From positions 149,628 to 213,627 of the forward strand of contig JAWKZP010000009.1 of assembly GCA_041395905.1 (NCBI GenBank): a stretch of DNA of 64,000 nt, given 5' to 3'. Within the stretch, counting starts at the first letter, position 1. Every line of letters starts with the position of its first letter. The DNA comes from UBA7803 sp041395905. GTDB taxonomy: Bacteria; Pseudomonadota; Gammaproteobacteria; Pseudomonadales; Azotimanducaceae. Under the pieces are notes generated by a model. It ran no database searches, was not told the DNA's origin, and saw nothing but the letters and a program-made list of their open reading frames with translations. The translations under genes and the position numbers were made by a program. This document shows positions 1-7,215 of the stretch, in pieces.

Positions 1-269
1 ACCAGCGGCACAACCTCCGGATGATCGAAGCTCGCGTAGGCAGCACGAATCAGACGCTCGAGATCGGCGGCAGGAAGGTCGTCGGCAAAGTAAGGGATCA
101 GGCGCACCGCCAGGTCGACGAATCCGAGCCCGCGCCACTCGTCGAGATGCGGGCTCAGGTCGGGAATCGATTCCGGCAGCAGCAGGCCGCCGTCCGGTGC
201 CAGGCCGGTGATCACCGCGTCCTGGAACGGCATGACCGGGGTCTGGCCCCGGGTACTCAGATAGTGCAT
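1..269 (-). CDS. thrC: Threonine synthase, N-terminal part (runs off left edge)
   Basis: Reading the minus strand from an ATG at 269 gives a protein beginning MHYLSTRGQTPVMPFQDAV, followed by a GLAPDGGLLLPE segment. This is the characteristic N-terminus of threonine synthase, which converts O-phosphohomoserine to threonine using PLP. Only about 89 codons lie in the window, so the PLP lysine and the rest of the enzyme are outside. A small SutA-like gene lies upstream on the same strand (stop at 419), leaving a 149-base gap that could hold its promoter. The family call rests on the N-terminal motif and is strong for a fragment this short. Confidence 0.88.
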   Translation of the reverse strand, partial: MHYLSTRGQTPVMPFQDAVITGLAPDGGLLLPESIPDLSPHLDEWRGLGFVDLAVRLIPYFADDLPAADLERLIRAAYASFDHPEVVPL

Positions 270-418
270 CGCCCGCCCCTCATGCTGCCCGGCCCCGGGC
301 ACGAAGCGCGGTATTGTAGCGGCCAGGTCGTGGTGGGCAACGGGCGGCGGCGTGGGCGCGAGCGCCCATCGGCGCGGTTCGAGCGGAACCTGCGCCGATC
401 AACGCGCACCTGCGCGGT

Positions 419-616
419 TCAGAGCGAACCGCGGCCGTAGGTGTTCTCGGGGCGCTTCGGCGGGTCGGCGCGAAAATCAACGGGCACCTGCTCGATGTTG
501 CCGCCGCGCTTGAGAAATGCCTCGACGTCCGCAGCCAGGCTCTGGCGCACCGGTTCGCGGGACTGAATGCTGTGGGTCGCGCCGTCCGGCGTGGTGAGGC
601 GTTCCTGCTCGCTCAT
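419..616 (-). CDS. Small SutA-like protein, 65 aa
   Basis: This short acidic-then-basic protein has an AFLKRGGNIEQVP segment followed by ADPPKRPENTYG near its C-terminus. From memory, that layout resembles the C-terminal region of SutA, a small RNA-polymerase-binding protein of slow-growing Pseudomonas, but the long acidic N-terminus of SutA is absent. It has no signal peptide or membrane segment. It lies between amtB (separated by a terminator) and thrC, both on the minus strand. The start is the only ATG and is preceded by GGAGCAGAGC-like purine-rich sequence. The gene is probably real; the SutA link is tentative. Confidence 0.55.
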   Translation of the reverse strand: MSEQERLTTPDGATHSIQSREPVRQSLAADVEAFLKRGGNIEQVPVDFRADPPKRPENTYGRGSL

Positions 617-724
617 GCTCTGCTCCGTCTGCGTTGCGGGTTTGTCTGAACCGCATCAGTTATAGAACAGATTCCCGGCTTGGCAAGTCAGCGCACGCCG
701 GCAGGGAAAACGGGACCCGGGGAC

Positions 725-753
725 AAAAAAAACGGGGCGCCCAGGCGCCCCGT
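725..753 (-). terminator. Rho-independent terminator after amtB
   Basis: A perfect 10-bp GC-rich stem (arms 732-741 and 744-753, 2-base loop) is followed in the minus direction by a run of seven or more U. It lies 24 bases beyond the amtB stop, so it ends the torF-glnK-amtB transcripts. Confidence 0.9.
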
Positions 754-776
754 GAAAAGGATGGTCTGCGGTTTGT

Positions 777-2018
777 TCAGGCCGCTTTGACGAACTCCGG
801 GTAGGCCTCCAGACCGCACTCGGTGAGGTCGGCGCCTTCGTACTCTTCCTCTTCGGAAATCCGGATACCCATGACCGCCTTGAGAATCATCCAGACGATC
901 AGGCTGGTCACGAACACCCACAGGAAGATGGCGACCACACCCATCAGCTGGGCACCCAGGCTGGCATCGGGATTGGTGATGCACACCGCGAGCAGGCCCC
1001 AGATGCCGGCGGCGCCGTGCACCGAGATGGCACCCACCGGATCGTCGATCTTGAGCTTGTCGAGCGCGACGATGGAGAACACCACCAGCACGCCGCCGAC
1101 CGCACCTACCAGCATCGACAGCTCGATGCTGCCTGCCAGCGGCTCGGCAGTGATCGACACCAGGCCCGCCAGCGCGCCGTTCAGCGCCATGGTCAGGTCG
1201 GCCTTGCCGAAGATGATGCGCGCCGTGATCAGCGCCGTCACCAGACCGCCGCAGGCGGCAATGTTGGTGTTGACGAAGACCTGCGCAACCGCATTGGCCT
1301 CGTCGATGTTGCTCACCTTCAGCTCCGAGCCGCCGTTGAACCCGAACCAGCCGAACCAGAGGATGAACATGCCGAGCGTCGCCAGCGGCAGGTTGGCGCC
1401 GGGAATGGCGTTCACCTGACCGTTCGGGCCGTACTTGCCCTTGCGCGCGCCGAGCAGCAGCACGCCGGCAAGCGCGGCAGCAGCGCCGCACATGTGCACC
1501 ACGCCGGAGCCCGCGAAGTCCAGGAAGCCGGCTTCGTCGAGCGCGCCGCCGCCCCACTTCCAGAAGCCCTGCACCGGGTAGATGAAGCCGGTCATGACGA
1601 CCGCGAAGGCGAGGAACGCCCACAGCTTCATCCGCTCGGCCACAGCGCCCGAGACGATGGACATGGCGGTCGCCACGAACACCACCTGGAAGAAGTAGTC
1701 GGATCGCGTGGAGTAGTAGGTGTCGCCGCCGGAAGCGAGCACGTCCGCAACGGTGTTCTCCTCGCCGATGCCGAATCCGAAGGCAGGCAGCCAGCCGGAC
1801 CCGTCGCCATACATGATGGCGTAGCCGCAGATCATGTACATGATGCAGGCAATGGCGAACAGAGCAGCGTTCTTGGTGAGGATTTCAGAGGTGTTTTTCG
1901 CGCGGACCAGTCCGGCTTCCAGCATGGCGAACCCGGGCGCCATGAACATCACGAGCGCGCCCGTGACGAGGAAGTAGAACGTATCCAGCGCGTAGTTGGT
2001 TTGAATCAGATCTTCCAC
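777..2018 (-). CDS. amtB: Ammonium transporter AmtB
   Basis: This 413-residue polytopic inner-membrane protein belongs to the Amt/Mep/Rh family, which conducts ammonium/ammonia under nitrogen limitation. About eleven hydrophobic helices are visible. Family motifs include the FLDFAGSGVVHMCGAAAALAG segment and the VHGAAGIWGLL segment, which carry the twin pore histidines. Translation starts at a GTG with AGGAG about 7 bases upstream. It follows glnK by 25 bases on the same strand. In this arrangement GlnK normally plugs the AmtB pore when nitrogen is plentiful. A strong terminator follows. Sigma-54/NtrC control is inferred from the sites upstream of torF. Confidence 0.97.
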   Translation of the reverse strand: MEDLIQTNYALDTFYFLVTGALVMFMAPGFAMLEAGLVRAKNTSEILTKNAALFAIACIMYMICGYAIMYGDGSGWLPAFGFGIGEENTVADVLASGGDTYYSTRSDYFFQVVFVATAMSIVSGAVAERMKLWAFLAFAVVMTGFIYPVQGFWKWGGGALDEAGFLDFAGSGVVHMCGAAAALAGVLLLGARKGKYGPNGQVNAIPGANLPLATLGMFILWFGWFGFNGGSELKVSNIDEANAVAQVFVNTNIAACGGLVTALITARIIFGKADLTMALNGALAGLVSITAEPLAGSIELSMLVGAVGGVLVVFSIVALDKLKIDDPVGAISVHGAAGIWGLLAVCITNPDASLGAQLMGVVAIFLWVFVTSLIVWMILKAVMGIRISEEEEYEGADLTECGLEAYPEFVKAA

Positions 2019-2043
2019 AATCTTTCTCCTTCAGGCGACGCCG

Positions 2044-2382
2044 TCAGACGGCGTCGGCCCCTGTTTCGCCGGTACGGATACGCACCACTTCTTCCAGGGC
2101 AGTGACGAAAATCTTGCCGTCGCCGACCTTGCCGGTGTTGGCAGACTTGGTGATGGTTTCGAGTACCTGCTCGAGCATGCCGTCGTCGACCGCGACTTCG
2201 ACCTTTACCTTGGGTAGAAAGTCGACCACGTACTCAGCACCGCGATACAGCTCCGTGTGGCCTTTCTGCCGACCGAAGCCTTTCACCTCGGTGACCGTCA
2301 TGCCCTGGACGCCGATCTCGGACAGAGATTCGCGCACGTCGTCGAGCTTGAACGGCTTGATGATGGCGGTAATCAGTTTCAT
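2044..2382 (-). CDS. glnK: Nitrogen regulatory protein P-II (GlnK)
   Basis: This 112-residue P-II signal protein has the usual family length. The T-loop tyrosine Y51, the site of uridylylation by GlnD, is present in the segment LYRGAEYVVDF. The C-terminal GKVGDGKIFV segment (P-II signature) is also intact. It binds ATP/ADP and 2-oxoglutarate and regulates AmtB, encoded just downstream. The ATG has GGAG 8 bases upstream. Linkage to amtB favours GlnK over GlnB. The 107-base gap to torF contains a 9-bp inverted repeat, but I see no convincing second sigma-54 promoter there. Confidence 0.96.
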   Translation of the reverse strand: MKLITAIIKPFKLDDVRESLSEIGVQGMTVTEVKGFGRQKGHTELYRGAEYVVDFLPKVKVEVAVDDGMLEQVLETITKSANTGKVGDGKIFVTALEEVVRIRTGETGADAV

Positions 2383-2489
2383 GTGTATTTCTCCAGTCGA
2401 ATCAAGAGGTGCACGCGTGTCGTCGCCGCCTCAGGCGTGTCCGGCACGTGAAATCCGTGGAAGATCTGTGCACCTCGATTCTCGCTCAA

Positions 2490-3230
2490 TCAAAGGCTTT
2501 TCGATACCGAGAGAACAACGGTGTCGTCACAGATGTCCTTGGCGCCGAAGCACTCCTTCTGGCCAATGTCCACGCCGACGTACGAGAGCGACCAGTCGAG
2601 GTCGTAGAAGCTGGTGGAGACGCCGACGCTGTAATCCAGGTAGTTGTCCTCACCACACAGGAAGCCGGTACCGACGCAGTCGCCGGCCGTATCCCGTTCG
2701 GCCTTCTCGTCAAACGCGTTGTAGCCGACGTGCAGATCGAGGCTGTAGTTCTCCGCCAGCGGCAGGCTGTAGTCTCCGTACAGGTACCAGAACTTGCCGG
2801 TCTCTGCGAAGTAGTCGTCGGAGTAGTTCACACCGAGGGTGGCACCCATGAACGCGAGGCTGCCGTAGACCTCGAGGTAGTCCAGATCGATCCCCGGGCC
2901 GTCTTTCGGGTAGCTGTAGTAGAGCAGACCCAGGTCGAGATCCACGCCGTCGGCAATGCTGCCGGTCCAGCCGCCGTAGATGTCCAGTTCCAGGGCGCCG
3001 TCGCTGAAATTGACGTTGGAGCCCCAGGTACCGATGTACAGGCCGCTGTCGGTGGCGACGTCGAACCCGCCCTGCAGGGCCGGCGACAGTTCGCCCGTGT
3101 TCTGGGAGATGCCGCGGAAACGGTAATCGGTGGTGAGGGCGACGTTGCCTGACACCTCGGCGGCCTGAGCCGTGAGCGTACCGGCAACCAGCAGGGCTCC
3201 GCACAGCGCGGGGGCGAGTTTGCGATTCAT
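2490..3230 (-). CDS. TorF-family putative outer-membrane porin
   Basis: The 246-residue product has a Sec signal peptide (MNRKLAPALCGALLVAGTL... ending AQA) followed by EVSGNVALTTDYRFRGISQ, the hallmark start of the TorF/TIGR02001 beta-barrel family. Alternating aromatic strands (YDLDWSLSYVGV, LDLDLGLLYYSYP) and a C-terminal strand ending SVSKSL fit an outer-membrane barrel. A longer reading frame reaches 3446, but the signal peptide begins at 3230. This family is commonly found directly upstream of glnK-amtB in gammaproteobacteria, as here, which suggests a role in uptake of nitrogenous solutes. Substrate unknown. Confidence 0.9.
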   Translation of the reverse strand: MNRKLAPALCGALLVAGTLTAQAAEVSGNVALTTDYRFRGISQNTGELSPALQGGFDVATDSGLYIGTWGSNVNFSDGALELDIYGGWTGSIADGVDLDLGLLYYSYPKDGPGIDLDYLEVYGSLAFMGATLGVNYSDDYFAETGKFWYLYGDYSLPLAENYSLDLHVGYNAFDEKAERDTAGDCVGTGFLCGEDNYLDYSVGVSTSFYDLDWSLSYVGVDIGQKECFGAKDICDDTVVLSVSKSL

Positions 3231-3309
3231 GGTGATGTCCTCTGTCTCTATCTGTTGTATTGAACCTTTGGGCCTGAGTGGCACGGGCGGTTGACCGCTG
3301 CCCCCGAAT

Positions 3310-3325
3310 CGCACTTTCCGTGCCA
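3310..3325 (-). promoter_or_regulatory. Sigma-54 (RpoN) promoter for torF-glnK-amtB
   Basis: On the minus strand this reads TGGCACGGAAAGTGCG. It has the complete -24 element TGGCAC, correct 5-base spacing and the essential GC of the -12 element (GTGC instead of TTGC). It points at torF, with the -12 element about 80 bases upstream of the ATG. The enhancer-like boxes at 3430-3470 lie at the right distance upstream. Confidence 0.75.
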
Positions 3326-3429
3326 CATTTATTTTTCTTTTTCGTTTCATCGGCTTATGGGCGTTCGCGGCGGTCGAACGCGCTACGACGGTCACAGGCG
3401 CAAAGTCTTTGCACCATATGAGGTCGCGC

Positions 3430-3470
3430 GCACCGATGATGTGCACCCAAATGGTGCGCGATTTTGGTGC
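3430..3470. promoter_or_regulatory. Tandem NtrC-like enhancer boxes
   Basis: Three overlapping dyads fit the NtrC pattern GCACC-N5-GGTGC, spaced 13 bases apart. 3443-3457 matches fully (GCACC CAAAT GGTGC). 3430-3444 matches 9 of 10 (GCACC GATGA TGTGC). 3456-3470 is weaker (GCGCG ATTTT GGTGC). They lie about 105-160 bases upstream of the sigma-54 promoter, a normal enhancer distance. The rest of the 3231-3559 gap contains only the T-rich tract near 3330-3350. Confidence 0.65.
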
Positions 3471-3559
3471 GCCGGCTTACGCCGGCACCGGCGAGCCGCT
3501 CGTCGACGCCCAAGCTGCCACGCCGGTAAGATGCCGACGAACTTCAACGGGGCTTGGCC

Positions 3560-3805
3560 GTGAATCAGGACGCACTCATCAGCGACATCATCGAGCGGCT
3601 GCAGTCGCAGCTGCGCGGCCTGGCGCCGACTCAGACCATCGAGACGGTGCTGGAGCAGGCGCGCGGCGCCATGGGCCACGCGCTCGCGGACTTCGACCTG
3701 GTGTCGAAACGGGAGCTGGAGGGACATCTGCGCGCGCTCGAGCACCTGAATGCAAAGGTGGCGGAGCTCGAACAGCGCCTGCGGGAGCTCGAGCAGGGCA
3801 GCTGA
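3560..3805 (+). CDS. ubiK: Ubiquinone biosynthesis accessory factor UbiK (YqiC/BMFP)
   Basis: This 81-residue protein has an amphipathic N-terminal helix and a C-terminal coiled coil (LEHLNAKVAELEQRLRELEQ). The conserved DFDLVSKRELEGHLRALE motif is typical of the YqiC/BMFP family. In E. coli, UbiK interacts with UbiJ in the aerobic ubiquinone pathway. I place the start at GTG 3560, with a purine-rich ACGGGG upstream; a TTG at 3554 would add two residues. Three bases separate its stop from the comM start, so the two are probably co-transcribed. The ubiK-comM neighbourhood is common in gammaproteobacteria. Confidence 0.88.
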   Translation: MNQDALISDIIERLQSQLRGLAPTQTIETVLEQARGAMGHALADFDLVSKRELEGHLRALEHLNAKVAELEQRLRELEQGS

Positions 3806-3808
3806 GCG

Positions 3809-5404
3809 GTGACGGGCACGCGAGATTCAGCTCCGGGCCCGGATCAGGCGGCAGCAGCCACGCCGGGCGAGCGCAATCGCGCGTTCAGTCGCGCCCTGGT
3901 GGGACTGAGCGCCCCGGCGGTGACCATCGAGACCCATCTGGCCGGCGGCCTGCCCGGCTTCACGCTGGTCGGGCTGCCCGAGACCGCGGTGCGTGAATCC
4001 CGCGATCGGGTCAAGAGCGCGATCCAGAACTGCGGCATGGACTTTCCCGCCGGGCGGGTGGTGGTCAACCTGGCCCCGGCCGATCTCGCCAAAGAAGGCG
4101 CGCGCTTCGATCTGGCCATTGCCATCAGCATTCTCTGCGCCACCGGGCAGATACCCCATGCCACGGCAGGCAATTGCGAGTATCTCGGGGAGCTGGGCCT
4201 GTTCGGCGAGCTGCGCGGCATCCGGGGTTGTCTGTGCGCCGGGCTCGGCATGCAGCGTGATGGCGTTGCGGCGACGCGACGCCTGATCATTCCCGGCGCG
4301 AATGCCGAAGAAGCGCGGCTGGGGCCGCCCGGGCTCATGCTGCCCGCCCGCCATCTCGAGGACGTGGTCGCGCACCTGCGCGCGCCGCAGCGCGTCGCCC
4401 TGGCCATGCCCGAGCCGCCCGCACCGGCGGACTCTTCCGGCATGCAAGCGGCATTGACCGCGCCGGTGATTCACGGCCAGGAGGCGGCCAAGCGCGCGCT
4501 GCTGATCGCCGCCGCAGGGGGGCACCACCTGCTGCTGGTCGGCCCGCCCGGCACCGGCAAGACGCTGCTGGCAAGGCGCCTGCAGGCTCTGCTGCCGCCG
4601 CTCGACGAGCAGAGCGCCATGGAGGTTGCGGCGGTGTACTCGGCAGCCGGGGTCAGCGGTCCGCCGCACGGCCGCGCGCCGTTTCGCGAGCCGCACCACT
4701 CCGCGTCAGCGCCGGCGGTGGCTGGCGGCGGCAATCCACCGGGGCCCGGCGAAATCACCCTGGCCCACTGTGGGGTGCTGTTTCTGGACGAGCTGCCGCA
4801 CTTCAAACCCAGCGTGCTCGACGCATTGCGCGAGCCGCTGGAATCGCGCCGCATCAGCATCGCCCGCAGCCGCGTGCGCAGCGTCTTTCCGGCCCGATTC
4901 CAGCTGGTGGCCGCCATGAACCCCTGCCCGGCGGGCCAGGTCTGCAGTCGCAGCAGCTGTCGCTGCGCCCCCGAGCAGGTGCGCCGCTACCAGAGCCGGG
5001 TCTCCGGCCCGCTGCTCGACCGTATCGATCTGCATGTGGCGGTTCCGCCGCTGGCGGGCGACGTCGCGCTGGCGCAAGCCGGCGAATCCGACCTCCGCGA
5101 GGTTGTCAGCGTGGTGGCAGCGGCTCGCCGGCGCCAGCTGGCACGGCAGGGCACACTCAATGCCGATCTCGATGGCACCAGCCTGGTGCAGCAGGGGCTG
5201 CTCGCTCCGGAGGCACGCCACCTGCTGGCGCGGGCAGCAGACCGATTCACGCTTTCGGCGCGGGGCGTGCACCGGGTCCTGCGCACCGCCCGCACGGTCG
5301 CGGATCTGGAGCAGGTGGACAGCGTTGCCTCCGCCCATGTAGCGGAGGCGCTCGGTTACCGGTCGATGGATTGGAGCAGCGGCCCGGGGCTTGCCAGCGC
5401 CTGA
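3809..5404 (+). CDS. comM: ComM-like AAA+ ATPase (YifB, Mg-chelatase family)
   Basis: The 531-residue protein has the ComM layout. An N-terminal Lon-protease-like domain spans about residues 25-185 (GLPGFTLVGLPETAVRESRDRV, NLAPADLAKEGARFDL). The AAA+ module has Walker A GPPGTGKT at residues 245-252, Walker B VLFLDELPHF near 323-331, a FREPHHSAS loop and the MNPCPAG zinc-loop segment. ComM is a helicase that promotes branch migration during natural transformation. The GTG start gives about 25 residues more than the E. coli protein; a later start is possible because this extension is low in complexity. No DNA-uptake genes are nearby. Confidence 0.93.
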   Translation: MTGTRDSAPGPDQAAAATPGERNRAFSRALVGLSAPAVTIETHLAGGLPGFTLVGLPETAVRESRDRVKSAIQNCGMDFPAGRVVVNLAPADLAKEGARFDLAIAISILCATGQIPHATAGNCEYLGELGLFGELRGIRGCLCAGLGMQRDGVAATRRLIIPGANAEEARLGPPGLMLPARHLEDVVAHLRAPQRVALAMPEPPAPADSSGMQAALTAPVIHGQEAAKRALLIAAAGGHHLLLVGPPGTGKTLLARRLQALLPPLDEQSAMEVAAVYSAAGVSGPPHGRAPFREPHHSASAPAVAGGGNPPGPGEITLAHCGVLFLDELPHFKPSVLDALREPLESRRISIARSRVRSVFPARFQLVAAMNPCPAGQVCSRSSCRCAPEQVRRYQSRVSGPLLDRIDLHVAVPPLAGDVALAQAGESDLREVVSVVAAARRRQLARQGTLNADLDGTSLVQQGLLAPEARHLLARAADRFTLSARGVHRVLRTARTVADLEQVDSVASAHVAEALGYRSMDWSSGPGLASA

Positions 5405-5444
5405 ACGTCCTCACGGACCCGGCGCGCCTCAGGCCGGCGGAGGG

Positions 5445-5867
5445 TCAGCCTTCGGCGGCCGAGATCATGTAGTCCATGGCGCCGCGCAGCTCATCGTCGG
5501 AGCAGCCCATGCAGGTACCCTTGGGCGGCATGGCGTTGAACCCGTTCTGCGTGTGCTGCCACAGGGTATCGAGCCCTTTGGCAATACGCGGCGACCAGGC
5601 TTCGGCGTCGCCGAAGACCGGTGCGCCACCCACACCAGCCATGTGACAGGCGAAGCAGTACTGGTTGTACACGGCCTCGCCGGACATGGGTCCGGACGCT
5701 GCCGCGGCAGACGCCTGGCCACAGTCCTCACCGGCACGGCACAGGCTGCCGAACGGCTGCAGACGCTCCCGGATCTCGTCGGCAGTGCCCGGCGGCACCA
5801 CTTCGGCCGCGACCACGGCCGCGCCGGCGATGAAGGCAATGACAGACAACCGCTTGAAAAGCTTCAC
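5445..5867 (-). CDS. Cytochrome c5-like monoheme protein
   Basis: The 140-residue product has an N-terminal signal segment (KLFKRLSVIAFIAGAAVVAA) and one c-type heme site, CFACH. A downstream FNAMPPKG supplies the methionine ligand, and the CMGC cysteine pair is characteristic of c5 cytochromes. The protein should act in the periplasm or at the membrane surface as an electron carrier. I chose GTG 5867, which has AGGAG 8 bases upstream, over an in-frame ATG at 5900. It is convergent with comM; the 40-base gap shows no clear terminator. Confidence 0.88.
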   Translation of the reverse strand: MKLFKRLSVIAFIAGAAVVAAEVVPPGTADEIRERLQPFGSLCRAGEDCGQASAAAASGPMSGEAVYNQYCFACHMAGVGGAPVFGDAEAWSPRIAKGLDTLWQHTQNGFNAMPPKGTCMGCSDDELRGAMDYMISAAEG

Positions 5868-5948
5868 GTTGATTCTCCTGAGAGGTCTGGGCATCCGCAC
5901 CGGGTACTGAGCTGCGCCGGGCCGGTGCGGGCGCGGATTATAACGGCG

Positions 5949-7106
5949 TCATCCGGTCGCGTCGAACAGCTCGCGGCCGATCAGCATGCGCCGGATCTCG
6001 CTGGTTCCCGCGCCGATCTCGTAGAGCTTGGCATCGCGCAGCAGGCGTCCGGCCGGGTACTCGTTGATGTAACCGTTACCGCCCAGCGACTGAATCGCTT
6101 CCGAGGCCATCCAGGTAGCCTTTTCCGCCGCATACAGGATGCAACCCGCGGCGTCGAAGCGCGTGGTCCGGCCCGCGTCACAGGCGCCGGCGACCGCGTA
6201 CACGTACGCGCGCGCGGCGTTCATGGTGGTGTACATGTCGGCGAGCTTGCCCTGCATGAGCTGGAAGGTGCCGATGGGCTGGCCGAACTGAGACCGTTCG
6301 TGGACGTAGGGCAGCACCAGGTCCATGCACGCCTGCATGATGCCCAGCGGCCCGCCAGCGAGCACCACGCGCTCGTAGTCGAGACCGCTCATGAGAATGC
6401 GCACGCCCTTGCCCACCTCACCGAGCACCTGAGCGCGCGGCACCACGCAATTCTCGAACACCAGCTCGCAGGTATCCGAGCCGCGCATCCCCAGCTTGTC
6501 GAGTTTCTGTGCGGTGCTGAAGCCCGGCATGCCACGCTCGATGATGAACGCCGTGATGCCACGCGCGCCCAGCGCCGGGTCTACGGTGGCATAGACCACC
6601 AGCACGTCGGCCCCCGGGCCGTTGGTGATCCACATCTTGTTGCCGTTGAGCACGAACACGTCGCCCCGGTCCTCGGCGCGCAGCTTCATGCTGACCACGT
6701 CCGAGCCCGCGCCCGGCTCGCTCATGGCCAGCGCGCCCAGCTGGCTGCCGGCAATCAGGCCAGGCAGGTAGCGTTGTTTCTGCGCCTCGGTACCGAAGCG
6801 CCGGATCTGATTCACGCACAGATTGGAGTGCGCGCCGTAAGAGAGCCCGACCGCCGCCGAGGCCCGGCTGATTTCCTCCATGACCACGCAATGCGCCAGA
6901 TAGCCCAGCCCGGCGCCGCCGTAGTTCTCCTCGACCGTGACGCCGAGCACGCCGAGCTCCCCGAGGCGCGGCCAGAGATCACGGGGGAACTCGTTGCTGG
7001 CATCGATCTGCGCCGCTCGCGGTGCGATCTCACGGGCCGCGAACTGCCGCACGCTGTCGCGCAGCATGTCGAGCGTTTCACCCAGACCGAAATCGAACGC
7101 ACTCAT
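5949..7106 (-). CDS. Isovaleryl-CoA dehydrogenase-type acyl-CoA dehydrogenase
   Basis: This 385-residue FAD enzyme has the acyl-CoA dehydrogenase layout: helical N-terminus (EFPRDLWPRLGELGVLGVTVEENYGGAGLGYLAH), FAD/substrate segment (LGALAMSEPGAGSDVVSMKLRA), C-terminal helices, and EYPAGRLLRDAKLYEIGAGTSEIRRMLIGRE. The N-terminal signature resembles isovaleryl-CoA dehydrogenase, which oxidises isovaleryl-CoA to 3-methylcrotonyl-CoA in leucine degradation. The nearby methylcrotonyl-CoA carboxylase genes support that role. ATG 7106 is preferred over ATG 7121. It lies 109 bases beyond the indolepyruvate oxidoreductase stop on the same strand. Confidence 0.88.
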   Translation of the reverse strand: MSAFDFGLGETLDMLRDSVRQFAAREIAPRAAQIDASNEFPRDLWPRLGELGVLGVTVEENYGGAGLGYLAHCVVMEEISRASAAVGLSYGAHSNLCVNQIRRFGTEAQKQRYLPGLIAGSQLGALAMSEPGAGSDVVSMKLRAEDRGDVFVLNGNKMWITNGPGADVLVVYATVDPALGARGITAFIIERGMPGFSTAQKLDKLGMRGSDTCELVFENCVVPRAQVLGEVGKGVRILMSGLDYERVVLAGGPLGIMQACMDLVLPYVHERSQFGQPIGTFQLMQGKLADMYTTMNAARAYVYAVAGACDAGRTTRFDAAGCILYAAEKATWMASEAIQSLGGNGYINEYPAGRLLRDAKLYEIGAGTSEIRRMLIGRELFDATG

Positions 7107-7215
7107 GGCCACTGACCCCATCGCCGAGCAAGGCCGCCGATTCTACCCCAGCCGGAGCCCAGCGCCCGCGAGCACGGCGCCGGATGTCGAAGCCGGGACA
7201 GCTGCCGCGGCTGCC

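Noticed and set aside
349..425. Two similar GGTTC/GAACC mini-hairpins upstream of thrC
   Set aside because: They are short, in a GC-rich tract, and no regulator or riboswitch pattern is recognisable. Could be chance; not enough to call a T-box or leader.
280..480. A 66-codon minus-strand open frame near the left end
   Set aside because: It overlaps the SutA-like gene in another frame, is rich in Arg/Ala/Pro, and has no RBS.
2406..2476. 9-bp inverted repeat GAGGTGCAC/GTGCACCTC between torF and glnK
   Set aside because: The arms are 53 bases apart and outward from NtrC half-site geometry; no sigma-54 or sigma-70 promoter goes with them.
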